Part shown: piece by piece, positions 23,470 through 34,370 of the stretch
Position numbering within the stretch: position 1 is the stretch's first letter
How the letters are laid out: each line of letters opens with the position of its first letter
Notes under the pieces: model-generated
What the model was told of the DNA's origin: nothing
Database searches by the model: none
What the model saw: the letters and a program-made list of their open reading frames with translations, nothing else
Program-made: the position numbers and the translations under genes
Origin: Otatea glauca
Lineage: Eukaryota > Streptophyta > Magnoliopsida > Poales > Poaceae
Assembly (NCBI GenBank): GCA_036346275.1
Contig: JAYEVK010000301.1
Span: forward strand, 186,001 to 250,000
DNA length: 64,000 nucleotides
Reading direction: 5' to 3'

Positions 23470-23795
23470 GCAGCTAGTGGGGAATGGAAGCCACGGCGAG
23501 TCTTCGGCCAGCGGATGCTGCATGCAATACATAGATCAACCTCAGGAGATTGTATGGCAGCTGTGTGGGGCATCGGGGCTAGGGTTAGGAGAGGTGGAGG
23601 CTGCGCGTTACGCGCTGCGTCGGGAGGAGTTGGCAGCAGCCAAGGGGAGCGAACGGCGGGGAAGGGGGCGGCGGGGGAGGGAGAGAGCGGCAGTGGGAAG
23701 GAGCGAGCGGCGGGGGAGGGGGAGGGGCGGCGGGGAGGGCAGCGAGCGGGAGAACGAGAGTGAGTGCAGGAGAACGAGTGAGTGCGGGATATATA
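23470..23795 (-). pseudogene. GC-rich 5' gene fragment carried by CACTA-1
   Basis: On the minus strand, a CT-rich leader (CTCTCCCTCCCCCGCCGCC...) leads through CTCCTAACCCTAGCCCCG to ATGCCCCACACAG near 23575, followed by a splice-like TGCATGCAG at about 23520. This is the look of a grass gene 5' UTR plus first exon and is very different in composition from the AT-rich element around it. I infer a captured host fragment; the donor is unknown. Confidence 0.35.
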
Positions 23796-23804
23796 TGGCC
23801 GAAA

Positions 23805-24710
23805 TGAGATATCTCTATCGGGTCAAAGGAAAAATCGACACTAATGAGTATATATCTCTATCGGTTTTGATCAGAAAACTGACACAAATGAAGCATATAT
23901 CTCTATCGATTTTAGGAAAAAACCGACACTAATAGGAAATGTATCTCTATTGGTTTTTACTAATAAACCGACACAAATAATAACAATATCTCCATCGCTT
24001 TCAACAATGAAACCGACACTAATGACTTTATGTCTCTTTCGGTTTTGGACACAACTGGAAAATATATCTCTATCGGTTTTGACCAAAAAACCGACACAAA
24101 TGAATCATATATCTCTATCGGTTTTGTACAAAAATCGACACTAATGCAAAATGTATCTCTATCGATTTTTACTAATAAACCGACACAAATAATAACAATA
24201 TCTTCATCGCTTTCAACAATAAAACCGACACTAATGACTTTATGTCTCTTTCGGTTTTGGACACAACTGAAAAATATACCTCTATCGGTTTTGACCAAAA
24301 AACTGACACAAATGATTCATATATCTCTATCGGTTTTGTACAAAAACCGACACTAATGCAAAATGTATCTCTATCGGTTTTTACTAATAAACCGACACAA
24401 ATAATAAAAATATCTCCATCGCTTTCAACAATAAAACCGACACTAATGACTTTATGTCTCTTTCAGTTTTGATCCCTTCTGGAAAAGATATCTCTATCGG
24501 TTTTGACTTAGAAACCGACACTAATAAAGAATATATCTCTATCGGTTTTTAAAAAACCGACAATAATGAGAAATATATCTCTATCGGGTTTGAGGAAAAA
24601 ACCCGACACTAATGAGACATATATCTCTCTCGGGTTTGAGGAAAAAACCGGCACAAATTGTACATCTCTATCGGTTTTGTTAGGAAACCGATACAAATGA
24701 ACATAACATG
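23805..24710. repeat. CACTA-1 internal array with 212-bp higher-order period
   Basis: Built of ~42-bp palindromic units (CTCTATCGGTTTT...AAACCGACACTAATG). Five units make a higher-order repeat: TGTCTCTTTC occurs at 24031, 24243 and 24455, exactly 212 bp apart, and the order of unit variants is repeated. Open frames here on both strands are repeat artefacts. Confidence 0.85.
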
Positions 24711-24719
24711 GCTCCTTTT

Positions 24720-25500
24720 TCTTGCAATAAGTAGCTACATACCAGAATTATATAGATAACATCACATGGAGACTGCACCATGTAATTGCTAGACAACAGC
24801 ACATGAACAAACGTATTTCTTACATGCATCATTCTCAGGTTTAATGAGGGTCTAGGAAGTGCTATAATTCCATATGACAAATGAAATGTGTGAACCAATA
24901 AACAGGAGCTAGTCTCATTATTAAGACAATGAGATGAAAACAAGATACAATTAAAGCCTTCACTTGTGTCAGGTTTCACTCAAAACCGACACAATCGTGC
25001 ACCTGTCATTAAAATGACCATAACTTTTGCATACGGTGCCTGCTGACGCATTTGAGTACTCGAATCGAAGGGGATGAAGAGATAGATTTGAAAATCCATA
25101 AGGCTAAGTCGCGAATTCTTCGCGAGGATTTGGAAAAAGTGTCGACCCCAAAAAATGACGTTTAAGGCCTCAAAACAGCCTCTGAAGTTTCGTGCAGTTT
25201 GCTGGTCGATTGTTTGTTGCTAGTTTGAATTTTTTCATTATAACTTGTGTAATCCTTGTTTCCAGTCTATATTTTAGAGTATGCTCATTTGTGAGAGTTT
25301 GATTCTGAAAAAAATTTATATAAAATAGATATTACATATAATATCAACAATCACAATCTGTTCTTTTCAAAGACGATATTACACAATATCAATAAATAAT
25401 TCTTTAAGCACAGATAGTCCACATTAGCAATATCTAACACAATATCACATAACATTACCAAATATATGTACATTCACAACAAAAGCATATCACATTCACA
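24720..25500. other. CACTA-1 interior, nothing coding recognised
   Basis: AT-rich sequence between the internal array and the right subterminal array. It includes CATAACTTTTGCATA at 25018, which also occurs in the gypsy-like LTR (about 17915), and no supported exon. Confidence 0.4.
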
Positions 25501-25514
25501 GTACACAATAAAAC

Positions 25515-26040
25515 CTAGCGAGGCTCATCACAATCGATTCTTGCTCAAAACCGATTGTGATAATACAGTGTCATCACAATCGGTTTTGATATAGAACCGA
25601 TTGTGATGTGGTGGTATTATCACAATCGGTTCTTACTCAGAACCGACACAGATGAGGGTGCCCCTCATCACAATCGGTTCATAGCTAGAACCGATTGTGA
25701 TAACAACCCCTCATCACAATCGGTTGTGTCGGTTCTGAGAAAGAACCGATTGTGATGAGGGTCACCCTCATCTGTGTCGGTTCTGAGAAAGAACCGACAC
25801 AGATAAGGGGTGTCATCACAATCGGTTATAGTTAAGAACCGATTGTGATGATGAGCACCTCATCTGTGTCGGTTCTGAGATAGAACCGATTGTGATGACA
25901 CCCCTCATCATAATCGGTTCTAGCTCAGAACCGATTGTGATGACCCTATTTCCAAAAATTACAAATTACATACACATATCACAATCGGTTTTTCCTTCAA
26001 AAGTTAGGAACCGACACAAATGAAGCGATAGTGTTGTACC
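25515..26040. repeat. CACTA-1 right subterminal palindromic repeats
   Basis: About ten alternating units of CATCACAATCGGTTCT and AGAACCGATTGTGATG, with variants reading CATCTGTGTCGGTTCTGAGA. They stop 15 bp before the TTCTGTAGTAGTG end. Function inferred: transposase binding and element-end recognition. Confidence 0.8.
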
Positions 26041-26270
26041 ATTCTGTAGTAGTGTGCAGGGATGAAATTGTTGGGCTTTAGGGTTGATTCGTAACAAAAT
26101 TGCAATTGAATTATGCATCATGCTGCTGATAATGTGTTCAAAATGTTGGCTCTGATGCAGTCCTGGAAGATGCTATAAGACTCTTAATTTTGTTCTGTTA
26201 AGCTCGTGGATATTTATTCTAACCATTTCTTTTGGTTGGCGGTGTGGCCGTTCTGTGATGAGGTTAGCAT

Positions 26271-26496
26271 TGTTAAGAAACCCTAATAGCCCATTGGAAG
26301 GCCCATGTGGTCCCTTAGCCAAAACCCTAGAGAGCGCTATAAAAGGAGGAGGGGGTCCCCCCCTATGTACCAGAATTCATTAGCAATAAAGAATTTCCGC
26401 TTTTGCTCTCCCTAAACACGTGTCTCTCTCTCTTTCTGTTCTCCACTTTAGATCTATTCGGGAACCCGGACTATTCGACAGCGAGGTTCCTTAACA
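26271..26496 (+). repeat. 5' LTR of copia-2
   Basis: 226 bp, TGTTAAG...TTAACA, with a TATA box (GCTATAAAAGG, about 26336) and an AATAAAG signal near 26384. It is followed at 26497 by CGCTATCAAGACGA, the apparent primer-binding site. Confidence 0.92.
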
Positions 26497-26639
26497 CGCT
26501 ATCAAGACGAATTGCCCTACGAGATCGTAATTGAAAAGGTGAGAATCGTGATTGTTTCTAATCATTGTCGCTTCAATGCATGCATCTAACCTCACGATCT
26601 GTATCGTCCGTCACGTGGCAAGAAGCTACATGACATGAA

Positions 26640-27790
26640 TCTACAAGACAAGAATTATCGCTCAAACGAAAAAGGAAAACAAGATGGCGCTGGAAGTGGC
26701 GCCGCCGCCTCGCCTTCGGCGCCGCAAAGACGTTGTTGCCTTGACCTTGGCGACCGCTCGCAGCCGCCGCGTCCGCGACTGCCGCACCTCGCCACAAGCA
26801 CGAATCCACCGCCGCGATGACCCGACCGCCACGCGCGCCGCGCCGAAAGTAGCCCACATTTTTGAGCCACGGCCGCGTTCCATCGCCGCCGCACGGCAGA
26901 TCGCCACTGGCGAAGCCGCCGCGCAGCCAGCTGGCGCACGGCACGAAGCCGCACGAGCGCCGCCAGATCGATCGCGCTTCGCTGCCCGCAGCCGCAAAGA
27001 CGCCGCTTGGCCGCCGCCCGGCGTCGCGATGCCGATCAGCGTCGCGCGCCGCGCCGCACTCGGGCCGCTCGGCCTCCGTGGCGTCGGCCACGCACGGCCA
27101 AGGTCGCCGCGTCACCTCGGCCGGCGCTGGCCGCCGGCCGCCACGCCCGGCCCGGTACTGCCACGCGCCACAAGACGCCGCTTTGTGCGCGCGCCTGCTC
27201 CACCGCTCGACTTCGCCAAGACGGCGCAGCCTTGGCTGCCGTCGGCTTCGAAGCCGACGCCGCCAGCGGTCGTTGCCGCTCGCGTCGCCGCCGCCGGTCG
27301 CGCCTGCCGCTCGCCCACGTCGTCGCTCGCGACCGCGCCGCCCGGGCGCTGTGTCTTCCACGCGAAGATGCCGCGCTGCCCGCTTCGCCACGCTGCCGCC
27401 GCGACGGCGGCTCGGTCGTCGTCTGCCGCCGCTGCCCCTTCGCCACGCCACCGCCGTTTTCCGCCGGCCGAGGCCGCTCCTCGCCCTCGCCGGCCGGGCC
27501 GAGAGCCGCCGCCTCGCCGCGCCGCGCGCCGGCCGGCCGAGGTCGCTCGCGCCGCCGCGCCAGAACCGCCCGAGCTCCTCCTCCTTGACGCGCCTCGCCG
27601 CCGAGCAAAGCGTGCTGAGGCCATGCGCCTTGTGCCTTTTCTTCGAGTTGACGATGTGGCGGCTAGGGAAGTGGGAACCCTAGTCGCCGGTTCTGCTCCT
27701 TTTCTTTGGCTCGGCCAGGCAGGCCACAGCGCCCGGGTTTCAAGGCCCAAAGAAGGGCTCAGCCCAGCGGGCAAAGAGGCCTAGCGGGAG
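26640..27790 (+). other. Very GC-rich 1.1-kb block in copia-2, origin unknown
   Basis: Dominated by GCCGCC/CGCCGC words and therefore open in several frames on both strands (up to 366 codons). The translations are Arg/Ala/Pro-rich without any gag motif, so I do not call them genes. It begins ATGGCGCTGGAAGTGGCG at 26684, and its end (ACCCTAGTCGCCGG, AGGCCCAAAG) resembles GC-rich leader sequence of plant genes or elements. A purine tract (AAAAGAAAAG..., 27855-27930) follows. It could be leader sequence or a captured CpG-rich gene 5' end. Confidence 0.5.
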
Positions 27791-27930
27791 AAAAGAACGG
27801 GCACGCCCAAAGGCCGCTCGCCTAAGAAAATAGCAAGTTGAGCGGGCCTGTTCAAAAAGAAAAGAAAAAAAAAAGAAAAGAAAGGAGAAGAAAAGAAAGA
27901 AAAGAAAAAAAAAGGGAGAGGAAAAAAAAT

Positions 27931-28560
27931 TGCGGGAAAATTGCAGAAAATTTTGAAAAATTTGCCAGAAAATCAAGAAGATTTATTTGGCTCTGCTTTT
28001 AATTTTCTTGCTCTATTTCTCTGCTTTTATGAATTTTCTTTATGAATTTTGAATCCTTTGCTTTATTTTATATAATGCAATGCATATGAATTTATTTTCC
28101 GCACTTTATGCTTTTTGCAACCATTTTCCATCGATTACACGCAGAATCTAAACCGTAATTTTGAAATCATGAATCTTGAATCGTGAGTTTGAAGAACCGC
28201 CCCGCACAATGTAACTACCTCACTTGAGGCATCGGACGTGAAGATAGTTCTTGGGGCAAGAAGTCTGTCGTCGCGATTGGTCTAGGTCCTCGCAGACGCG
28301 AAACCTACCATCGAGCGTAACGATCAAACCGCAGACCGCCGCTTAAATGCATGAATCGCATTTTCTTTTAGATTATGGTTGTTAGCATTTTCGCTTGAAT
28401 AATGAATAGTAAGCTCTAGAAGAGCATACTTCTCTCATGAATATATATGCAATTTATTCTTTATTCCAAGATTCTTCCTTTGCAAGCAATATTTGAATTA
28501 TTTTGCCTCTGCTTGATTGGAATTATATTTCTTGCATCTAGAAATCGTGTAGCGCCTAAA
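27931..28560 (+). other. copia-2 interior, no gag recognised
   Basis: AT-rich sequence between the purine tract and the protease. I could not find the copia gag zinc knuckle or UBN2-like motifs in any frame. Confidence 0.45.
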
Positions 28561-28564
28561 TAGA

Positions 28565-31500
28565 AGAGATATGCATTGTTGATAGTGGCACAACAAATAC
28601 CATCTTAAGAGAGTCTAAGTACTTCCAATGATCACGAAGAACGCTGAAAGATTACTACGATCGCAGAAGCGACTCATATGTAATCGGCTCAGAAGAGCCA
28701 CTATTATATTGCCTATGGGTACAACTTTGGTAATTGAAGAAGCCCTTTGTACCTCGAATCAACGCTGCACTCTCCTAAGCTTTAAAGACATCCGCGCCAA
28801 TGGTTTTCACGAGAAACCAATGAAGAAAATGGCAAAGAATACTTGTGCATTGTGAAGCACGTGGTATGTGGAAAATGGTATTAGAAAAATGTCCTCATAT
28901 GAATCTGGGTTGTACTACACGAATATTCATGCACCAAGTGTATACTTCCTTGAAGACTGCTTTTAGAAGCTCAATTATTTTCTTTATGGCATGGTAGATT
29001 AGGTCATCCTGGTCTTAGAATGATGAGAAATATAGTGAACAACTCACGTGGTCATGGCATAAATGTTAAAATTTCCCGAATCATGAAGATTTTGTGTGCC
29101 CCGCATGTGCCACCGGAAATTAATAACTAGACCCTCTGTCATGAAAGTGCAAAGTGAAATTCTTGCATTCCCGAACGCATCCAGGGGATATTTGCGGTCC
29201 GATTCAGCCCCGCCGTGGCCGCTTCGATACTTTATGGTGCTCATCGATGCTTCTCGAAATGGTCGCATGTATGCTTGTTGTCAACAAGAAACCATGCTTT
29301 TGCAAAGTCGATCTCGCAGATCATAAGAATTAAGAATGCTTTCCCCGATCATCGCGTGAAGTCCATTAGAATGGACAATGCCGAGAATTTACTTCAAAGG
29401 CATTTGATGATTATTGCACAAAGAACAGGATAGCAGCTTGAGCACTGCACCGCACGCCCATACGCAGAATGGACTAGCGTAGCACTAATAAAGAGGATTA
29501 AGTTTATTGCCGCACCGCTTTGCAGAGTTGTAACTTGCCCAACACTTGTTGGGGACACGCATCCCGCACGCAGCAGCCTCTTATCAATTTTAGACCGCGG
29601 CCTACAACATCCATTCTCCTATGCGGCTTGTGCACGGATCATCCCAAGATCTCCCATCTTAGAAAATTTGGGTGTATGGTATATGTACCTATACCACCCC
29701 TCAATGATCGCAATGGGCCCTCTCCGTAAGTCCGGGATATACGTTGGTTATGAGAGTGCATCCATAATCGTATTTGGAACCCATGATCGAGATTTGCATA
29801 CCCGATTCGGCCGATTGCATCTTTGACGAGGATCGCTTCCGTCATTAGGGGAGGAAATCAACCTTTGATGAAAAATGCCGGAAATCATATGGCATTCCAC
29901 CGATCCCCGCACATGACCCCGAACTAATGAAGCAAATCAAGAAGTCCGTAAGATAATTGATTTGCGTAATTTAGCAAATGAACCGCCTGATCATTTTGTG
30001 ATCCAAGGGCGTGGTTAAGTCGCATGTACCCGCAAGGAATGCACCGAGAGGGTGGAAATACCAAAGAAAATAGAAGGTATCCTCAACCTGCTCAGAGGCC
30101 TCAAAGAAAAGAGCAGTAACTGCTCCTCAAACCCAAAGTACCGGAGACGCCTGGAGAAAATCAAGCAGAGGACTTACCACAACCAATCACGAAAATGCCC
30201 TAAGGAAAGAAGGGGAGCCAGTTGAGACTGCTTTGGAAAGAAGCCAACAGAAAGGCAATTCAGACTTGAATCTTCCATCGCAGAAGCCATGGAAATAATG
30301 TGTGCGCACACATAGGCGATGAAAAGCTAAAGGAACTTGTTCTGCGATAGGGAAAAGCAGCGAAGAGCAAGTAGAAGTGCATGAAGCACCCCATGAAGAA
30401 ATGGCCATAAACTTTGTAATAACAGGAGAATCCCTAAATAGAGCAATGACCAACGTTGATGCATACTTGCAAAGAAGATTTTCTCGATCATTGATCATGA
30501 TCCCGAGCTCGCATCTCTCGCAGAGTGCAAGAAAAGGCTAGATTGGGAAGAATGGAAAAGGCAATCACGGCAGAGTTAGTCTCTCCAACAAGAGAGAGGT
30601 GTTTGCTCAGATACCGCACACCTCCCCATATAAACCCCGTAGGTCACAAATGGGTCTTTGTTCGAAGAGAAATGAAAACAACGGTTGTAAGGTACAAAGC
30701 TAGGCTTGTAGCTCAAGGTTTCACTCAACGTCCCGGAGTTGATTATGAAGAAACCTATTCTCCGGCCATGGGAGGAATTACCTTTAGATATTTGATCTCA
30801 ATGGCATCAACTTGAAGTTGAGAATGAAGCTAATGGATGTTGTCACAAAGATACTCAGATGGAAACTTGGATTCGAGAGATATACATGAAAGTACCTAAG
30901 GAATTCCTATCCCAACCAAGATGGAGCAAATAGAAACCTGCATGTGTGAAATTGGAGAAATCACCGTATGGATCAAGGCCAGAAGAATGTGGTACAATCG
31001 CTGAGTGACTTTCTCTGCAAGAAAGGCTACACAAACAAATAAGATTGTCCATGTGTGTTTATACAATGATCCCGAATGGATTCTCAGATAATCTCCGTCT
31101 ATGTAGATGACTTGAACATCATTGGGACGGATGAAGAAATTGAAGAGGCATGCTCATACTTGAAGTCTGAGTTTGAAATGAAAGATTTGGGTAAAACCAA
31201 GTTTTGTTTAGGCTTGCGCCTTGAACATGTCCAAGGAGGAATCTTTGTACATCAATCAACCTACACGCAGAAAGTGTTGGAAAGATTTGGATTTGAAAAG
31301 GCATATCCTCGCGAAGACTCCAATGGTCGGAAGGTCACTCCAAGCACCTAGACCCATACGCACTCTAGAGAAGAGGGGAGGAAGTCCCGGGAGCAGAATT
31401 CCCATATCCGAGTGCAATTGAGCGCCATGTATCTTGCGAATAGCACTAGACCGGACATTGCGTCACTGTGAATTTGCTAGCTCGATGCACATCTGCGTAA

Positions 31501-32050
31501 CTCACCAAAAGGCATTGGAAAGGGATCAAGGACATCTTCCGCTACCTCCAAGGAAGCAAAGACCTTGGTCCGTTTCTTCGAAGAAATAATGAATTGAATT
31601 TGGTTGGCTATGCCGATCTTCGGGTATTTATCGGACCCGCATATTGGTAAGTCTCAAACTCGCTATGTTTTCCTATGTGGAGGAACAGCAATTTCTTGGA
31701 AGTCGTCTAAGCAGACTCTCGTCTCGACGTCGACAAACCACTCGGAAATCATCGCTTTGTATGAAGCATCACGTGAATGTGCATGGCTCAGAAGAATGAT
31801 TCACCACATCCAGAAGTCATGTGGTTTGAACATTGAGCAAACTCCCACAATAATTTATGAAGATAATGCAGCTTGTGTTGCCCAAGCACAGATAGGTTAT
31901 GTGAAGAGTAATCTCACGAAGCATATCAACCCCAAGTTCTTCTATGCTCACGAATTGCATAAGATGAACGAGATCAAGATATTGCATACTAAGTCATGTG
32001 AAAATCTTGCAGATTTGTTCACTAAATCACTCCCAAAGATCTACCTTTGA
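28565..32050 (+). pseudogene. copia-2 pol: PR, IN, RT, RNase H (broken)
   Basis: Protease motif CIVDSGTTNTIL at about 28570. GAG-pre-integrase LWHGRLGHPGLRMMR at about 28983. Integrase remnants 29100-29730 (CGPIQPRRG-like, HLRKFGCMVYVP). RT at 30640-30815 (HKWVFVRREM, RLVAQGFTQRPGVDYEETYSP) and 31076-31350, with catalytic VYVDDLNI retained near 31097. RNase H at 31604-32050 (ISWKSSKQTLVSTSTNHSEI, YEDNAACVAQ, KHINPKFF, LADLFTKSLP). Stops and frame changes occur every 50-150 codons up to 31600, while RNase H is one clean 148-codon frame. Non-functional. Confidence 0.88.
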
Positions 32051-32360
32051 AAGGTGCGTGAAAGGAATTGGGATGATGAGACTTAGAGAAGTGCAGATTT
32101 CGTGGGGAGATATGTCACATACTCCCACATGAATCCGAGCATGAATTATGAATACCCAACATAAATCTCAAGATTAGCAATTGAAGTTGAGAGAATTGTA
32201 CTCTTTTCCTTAGCAAGTTTTTCATGAAGTTTTCTTGCATAAGGTTTTAACGAGGCAATTCGTGCAACATAGTAAAGCGTATGCTATGAACTCTTTCTCC
32301 AAGTATTTTTCCCATTGGGTTTTTCTCGAGTTTTAATGAGGCATATGCATCTCATGCAAA

Positions 32361-32374
32361 GGGCCCAAGGGGAG
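32361..32374 (+). other. Polypurine tract of copia-2
   Basis: GGGCCCAAGGGGAG directly precedes the 3' LTR start TGTTAAG at 32375, the expected plus-strand priming site. Confidence 0.75.
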
Positions 32375-32596
32375 TGTTAAGAAACCCTAATAGCCCATTG
32401 AAGGCCCATGTGGTCCCTTAGCCAAAACCCTAAAGAGCGCTATAAAGGAGGAGGGGTCCCCATGTGTACTGTAATTCATTAGCAATAAAGAATTTCCGCT
32501 TTTGCTCTCCCTAAACATGTGTCTCTCTCTCTTTCTGTTCTCCACTTCAGATCTGTTCGGGAACCCCGGACTATTCGATAGCGAGGTTCCTTAACA
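32375..32596 (+). repeat. 3' LTR of copia-2
   Basis: 222 bp, TGTTAAG...CTTAACA. Relative to the 5' LTR it has several single-base gaps, a shortened C run and mostly transition substitutions. AGCAT follows directly. Confidence 0.92.
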
Positions 32597-32789
32597 AGCA
32601 TGTTGTTTTGAACCTTGGTGGAGGCTTTTTTGAACATGTAGTTTCGGTTACTGCGAGGTGATCAAACTCTCGGTTAGGTGGGATGAAAACCAGATGGCAT
32701 GTCTGAGCCAGTCCAGCTCAATTTCTCTCCCCTCAATATGTGCCTTCTCTTATGCTGCTCCTTCCGGTACTCTGCACAATCGAGTCGAA

Positions 32790-33190
32790 ACGCAACGCAC
32801 GGTGCTCTCTATTCCGCACGACATGGCCCGCCGCGCGCGTCAGCCGCCGGCCACGGCCTCGGACGACAACCCATGGCGCATTGGCGCCACCAACACAACC
32901 ACACCGCGCAGCGCCGCGCTGACGTCCGCGGCTATATATAGCTACAACCACGTATGCGGGAGTACACAACAAACAGCCCACGCGCACGGCCGGTGAGAGT
33001 TGTTCATGGTGCCGGCATGCCACGACAAGGCACGGTGACGGAGCGGACGAGTGATTCGTAAGAAAAGCGATGGGAGAGCGCACGCGCGCGGCGCTGGGCG
33101 GCTCTGTAGGCGCGCCGGCTGCGCGCTATGTGAGGACGCGGCACGGCAACTCCTGACGATCGAACCGTCTGCACGCCGTGTGATGCCATG
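32790..33190 (+). promoter_or_regulatory. GC-rich promoter-like segment with TATA box, cut off from a gene
   Basis: A TGACGT core (about 32919) and GCTATATATAGC (about 32931-32942) are followed 30 bp on by GC-rich leader-like sequence with an ATG at 33006, but that frame ends quickly. CACTA-2 starts at 33203. It could be the core promoter of a host gene disrupted by the insertion, or a fortuitous motif in GC-rich sequence. No protein product is supported on either strand. Confidence 0.3.
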
Positions 33191-33269
33191 CGACTCGTGA
33201 GACACTACTACAAAAGGAGTTATATTAGACACATTATCACTAACTGTTTTTTTTTATAAAAATCATCTG

Positions 33270-34370
33270 AGAAGAGGGTCGAACACATTGCAGACGGTTT
33301 GTGGTTAAAACTGTCTGTGATGGAAGCTCATCATAGATAGTTTTATCCACAAATCGTCTGTGATGACAGAGAGAACTTCACAGAAGGTTTGTAGATAAAA
33401 CCGTCTGTGATGCCACAAACCATTTGTGATGATCAATTCTGATAAATGAATGATGAGCCCTAGATGTCAGTGAATCGTTCGGAACAGTAAAACGAAACAT
33501 GCATTACATATAAGAACTAGCTTCTTGTATGCATCACAATATATATATATATATACACAAAAATTTCCCTACAAAAGTTCTTGCTGGAAAAGATTACACC
33601 TAGTTGTCCGGTCCCTCGCCGCATTGAGTCGCGTTGCGCCGCCGGGTCCTCGCCGAATCGGCTATGTTCGGTCATCCTCCGGCTCCCAGCCATCACGATA
33701 GCCTGCCGGCGAGTCATAGCTATCGTCGTTGTCGTTGAAAATTGCTGTTGGCGACGGACGCTTCTTTTCGACGACGCTTCTTTTCGACGACGCTTGAGGT
33801 GGAGGGAGCGGTACTGCCCGAGGCGGCGGGCGATGAACTGGCCGGCGGTAGAGGAGACCATCAGTGTAGCGCATAAGCCGCGGCTAACGAATTCATTGAT
33901 ATGGCGCCGGCCTGGCGCCGTAGGGGCTTCGGAGGCCGAGGAGGTGAAGACGGTGGCGGAGGGTTAGTTGGCGGTGCAGGCGAAGGCGGTGGCGGTGGTG
34001 GAGCCATTGTCGGAGACGACGATAGTGGTGGAGTCCCACATGGCCAGGCGGCGGAGCCGACAGAGGAGACCTGTGAGTTTGAGTTGCTCATGCTGACGTC
34101 GGAGGCAAGCAATCGTCGCCAAACTGCAATTAACGACTTGCGTTAGGGAAACGAAACGCCTGGAACATAGTCTTCACAGTGGAATTTGAACAGACGGTTT
34201 AATTCTCTTGGAACAAGAATACTCGAAACAATGCACGCCTGTCTTGGGAAGACGAAAGGTTTTGGGAAGAAAACAACATCACAGATGATTTGTGGATAAA
34301 ATCGCTCATGATGAGGGCAATAACACGTACGATTTTATCCACAAATCGTATGTGATGATCTTTATGATAA
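33270..34370. repeat. CACTA-2 left subterminal repeats (two clusters)
   Basis: Clusters at 33280-33445 and 34180-34365 of TCACAGACGGTTTGTGGATAAAACCGTCTGTGATG-like palindromes. They match in type those at 38060-38215 (GGGATGA-ending variants) and at the right end, 54385-54560. Confidence 0.7.
33630..34110 (-). pseudogene. Proline-rich coding fragment on the minus strand of CACTA-2
   Basis: Minus-strand frame from about 34091 (MSNSNSQVSSVGSAAWPCG) through a poly-Pro tract (MAPPPPPPSPAPPTNPPPP) to a basic segment and, after frame changes, SPTAIFNDNDDSYDSPAGYR...EDDRT-stop near 33662. The GC-rich composition contrasts with surrounding CACTA sequence and the direction is opposite to the element genes. 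I infer a captured host-gene fragment. A 16-bp direct duplication (CTTCTTTTCGACGACG, about 33769-33800) lies inside. Donor gene unknown. Confidence 0.4.

Larger units (their letters stand above)
22178..26054. mobile_element. CACTA-1, non-autonomous En/Spm element, TSD TGC
   Basis: It starts CACTACTGCATGAA and ends TTCTGTAGTAGTG, giving imperfect 13-bp terminal inverted repeats with the CACTA signature. The 3-bp TGC lies directly outside both ends (22175-22177 and 26055-26057), the expected CACTA target duplication. Subterminal arrays of ACAATCGGTTCT / AGAACCGATTGTGAT palindromes flank the interior. No Tnp2 or TnpA frame is present. The interior contains a 212-bp-period repeat array, a short unknown ORF and a GC-rich gene-like fragment, so the element depends on a helper for movement. 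Confidence 0.9.
26271..32596 (+). mobile_element. Ty1/copia element with both LTRs, TSD AGCAT, no gag
   Basis: LTRs of 226 bp (26271-26496) and 222 bp (32375-32596) begin TGTTAAG and end CTTAACA, and AGCAT is duplicated directly outside (26266-26270, 32597-32601). Domain order PR, IN, RT, RH on the plus strand fits copia. The LTRs differ by roughly a dozen substitutions and small indels by eye, implying a moderately old insertion. pol is heavily broken. Where gag should lie there is a GC-rich block and untranslated-looking sequence, so the element is defective. Confidence 0.93.

Noticed and set aside
23871..24472. Open frames of 70-112 codons on both strands
   Set aside because: They are periodic translations of the palindromic CACTA array, so they are repeat artefacts.
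26573..27784. Long overlapping open frames on both strands (366, 292, 273 and 220 codons)
   Set aside because: They exist in many frames at once because the block is GC-rich and stop-poor; the translations are Arg/Ala/Pro-rich without domains.
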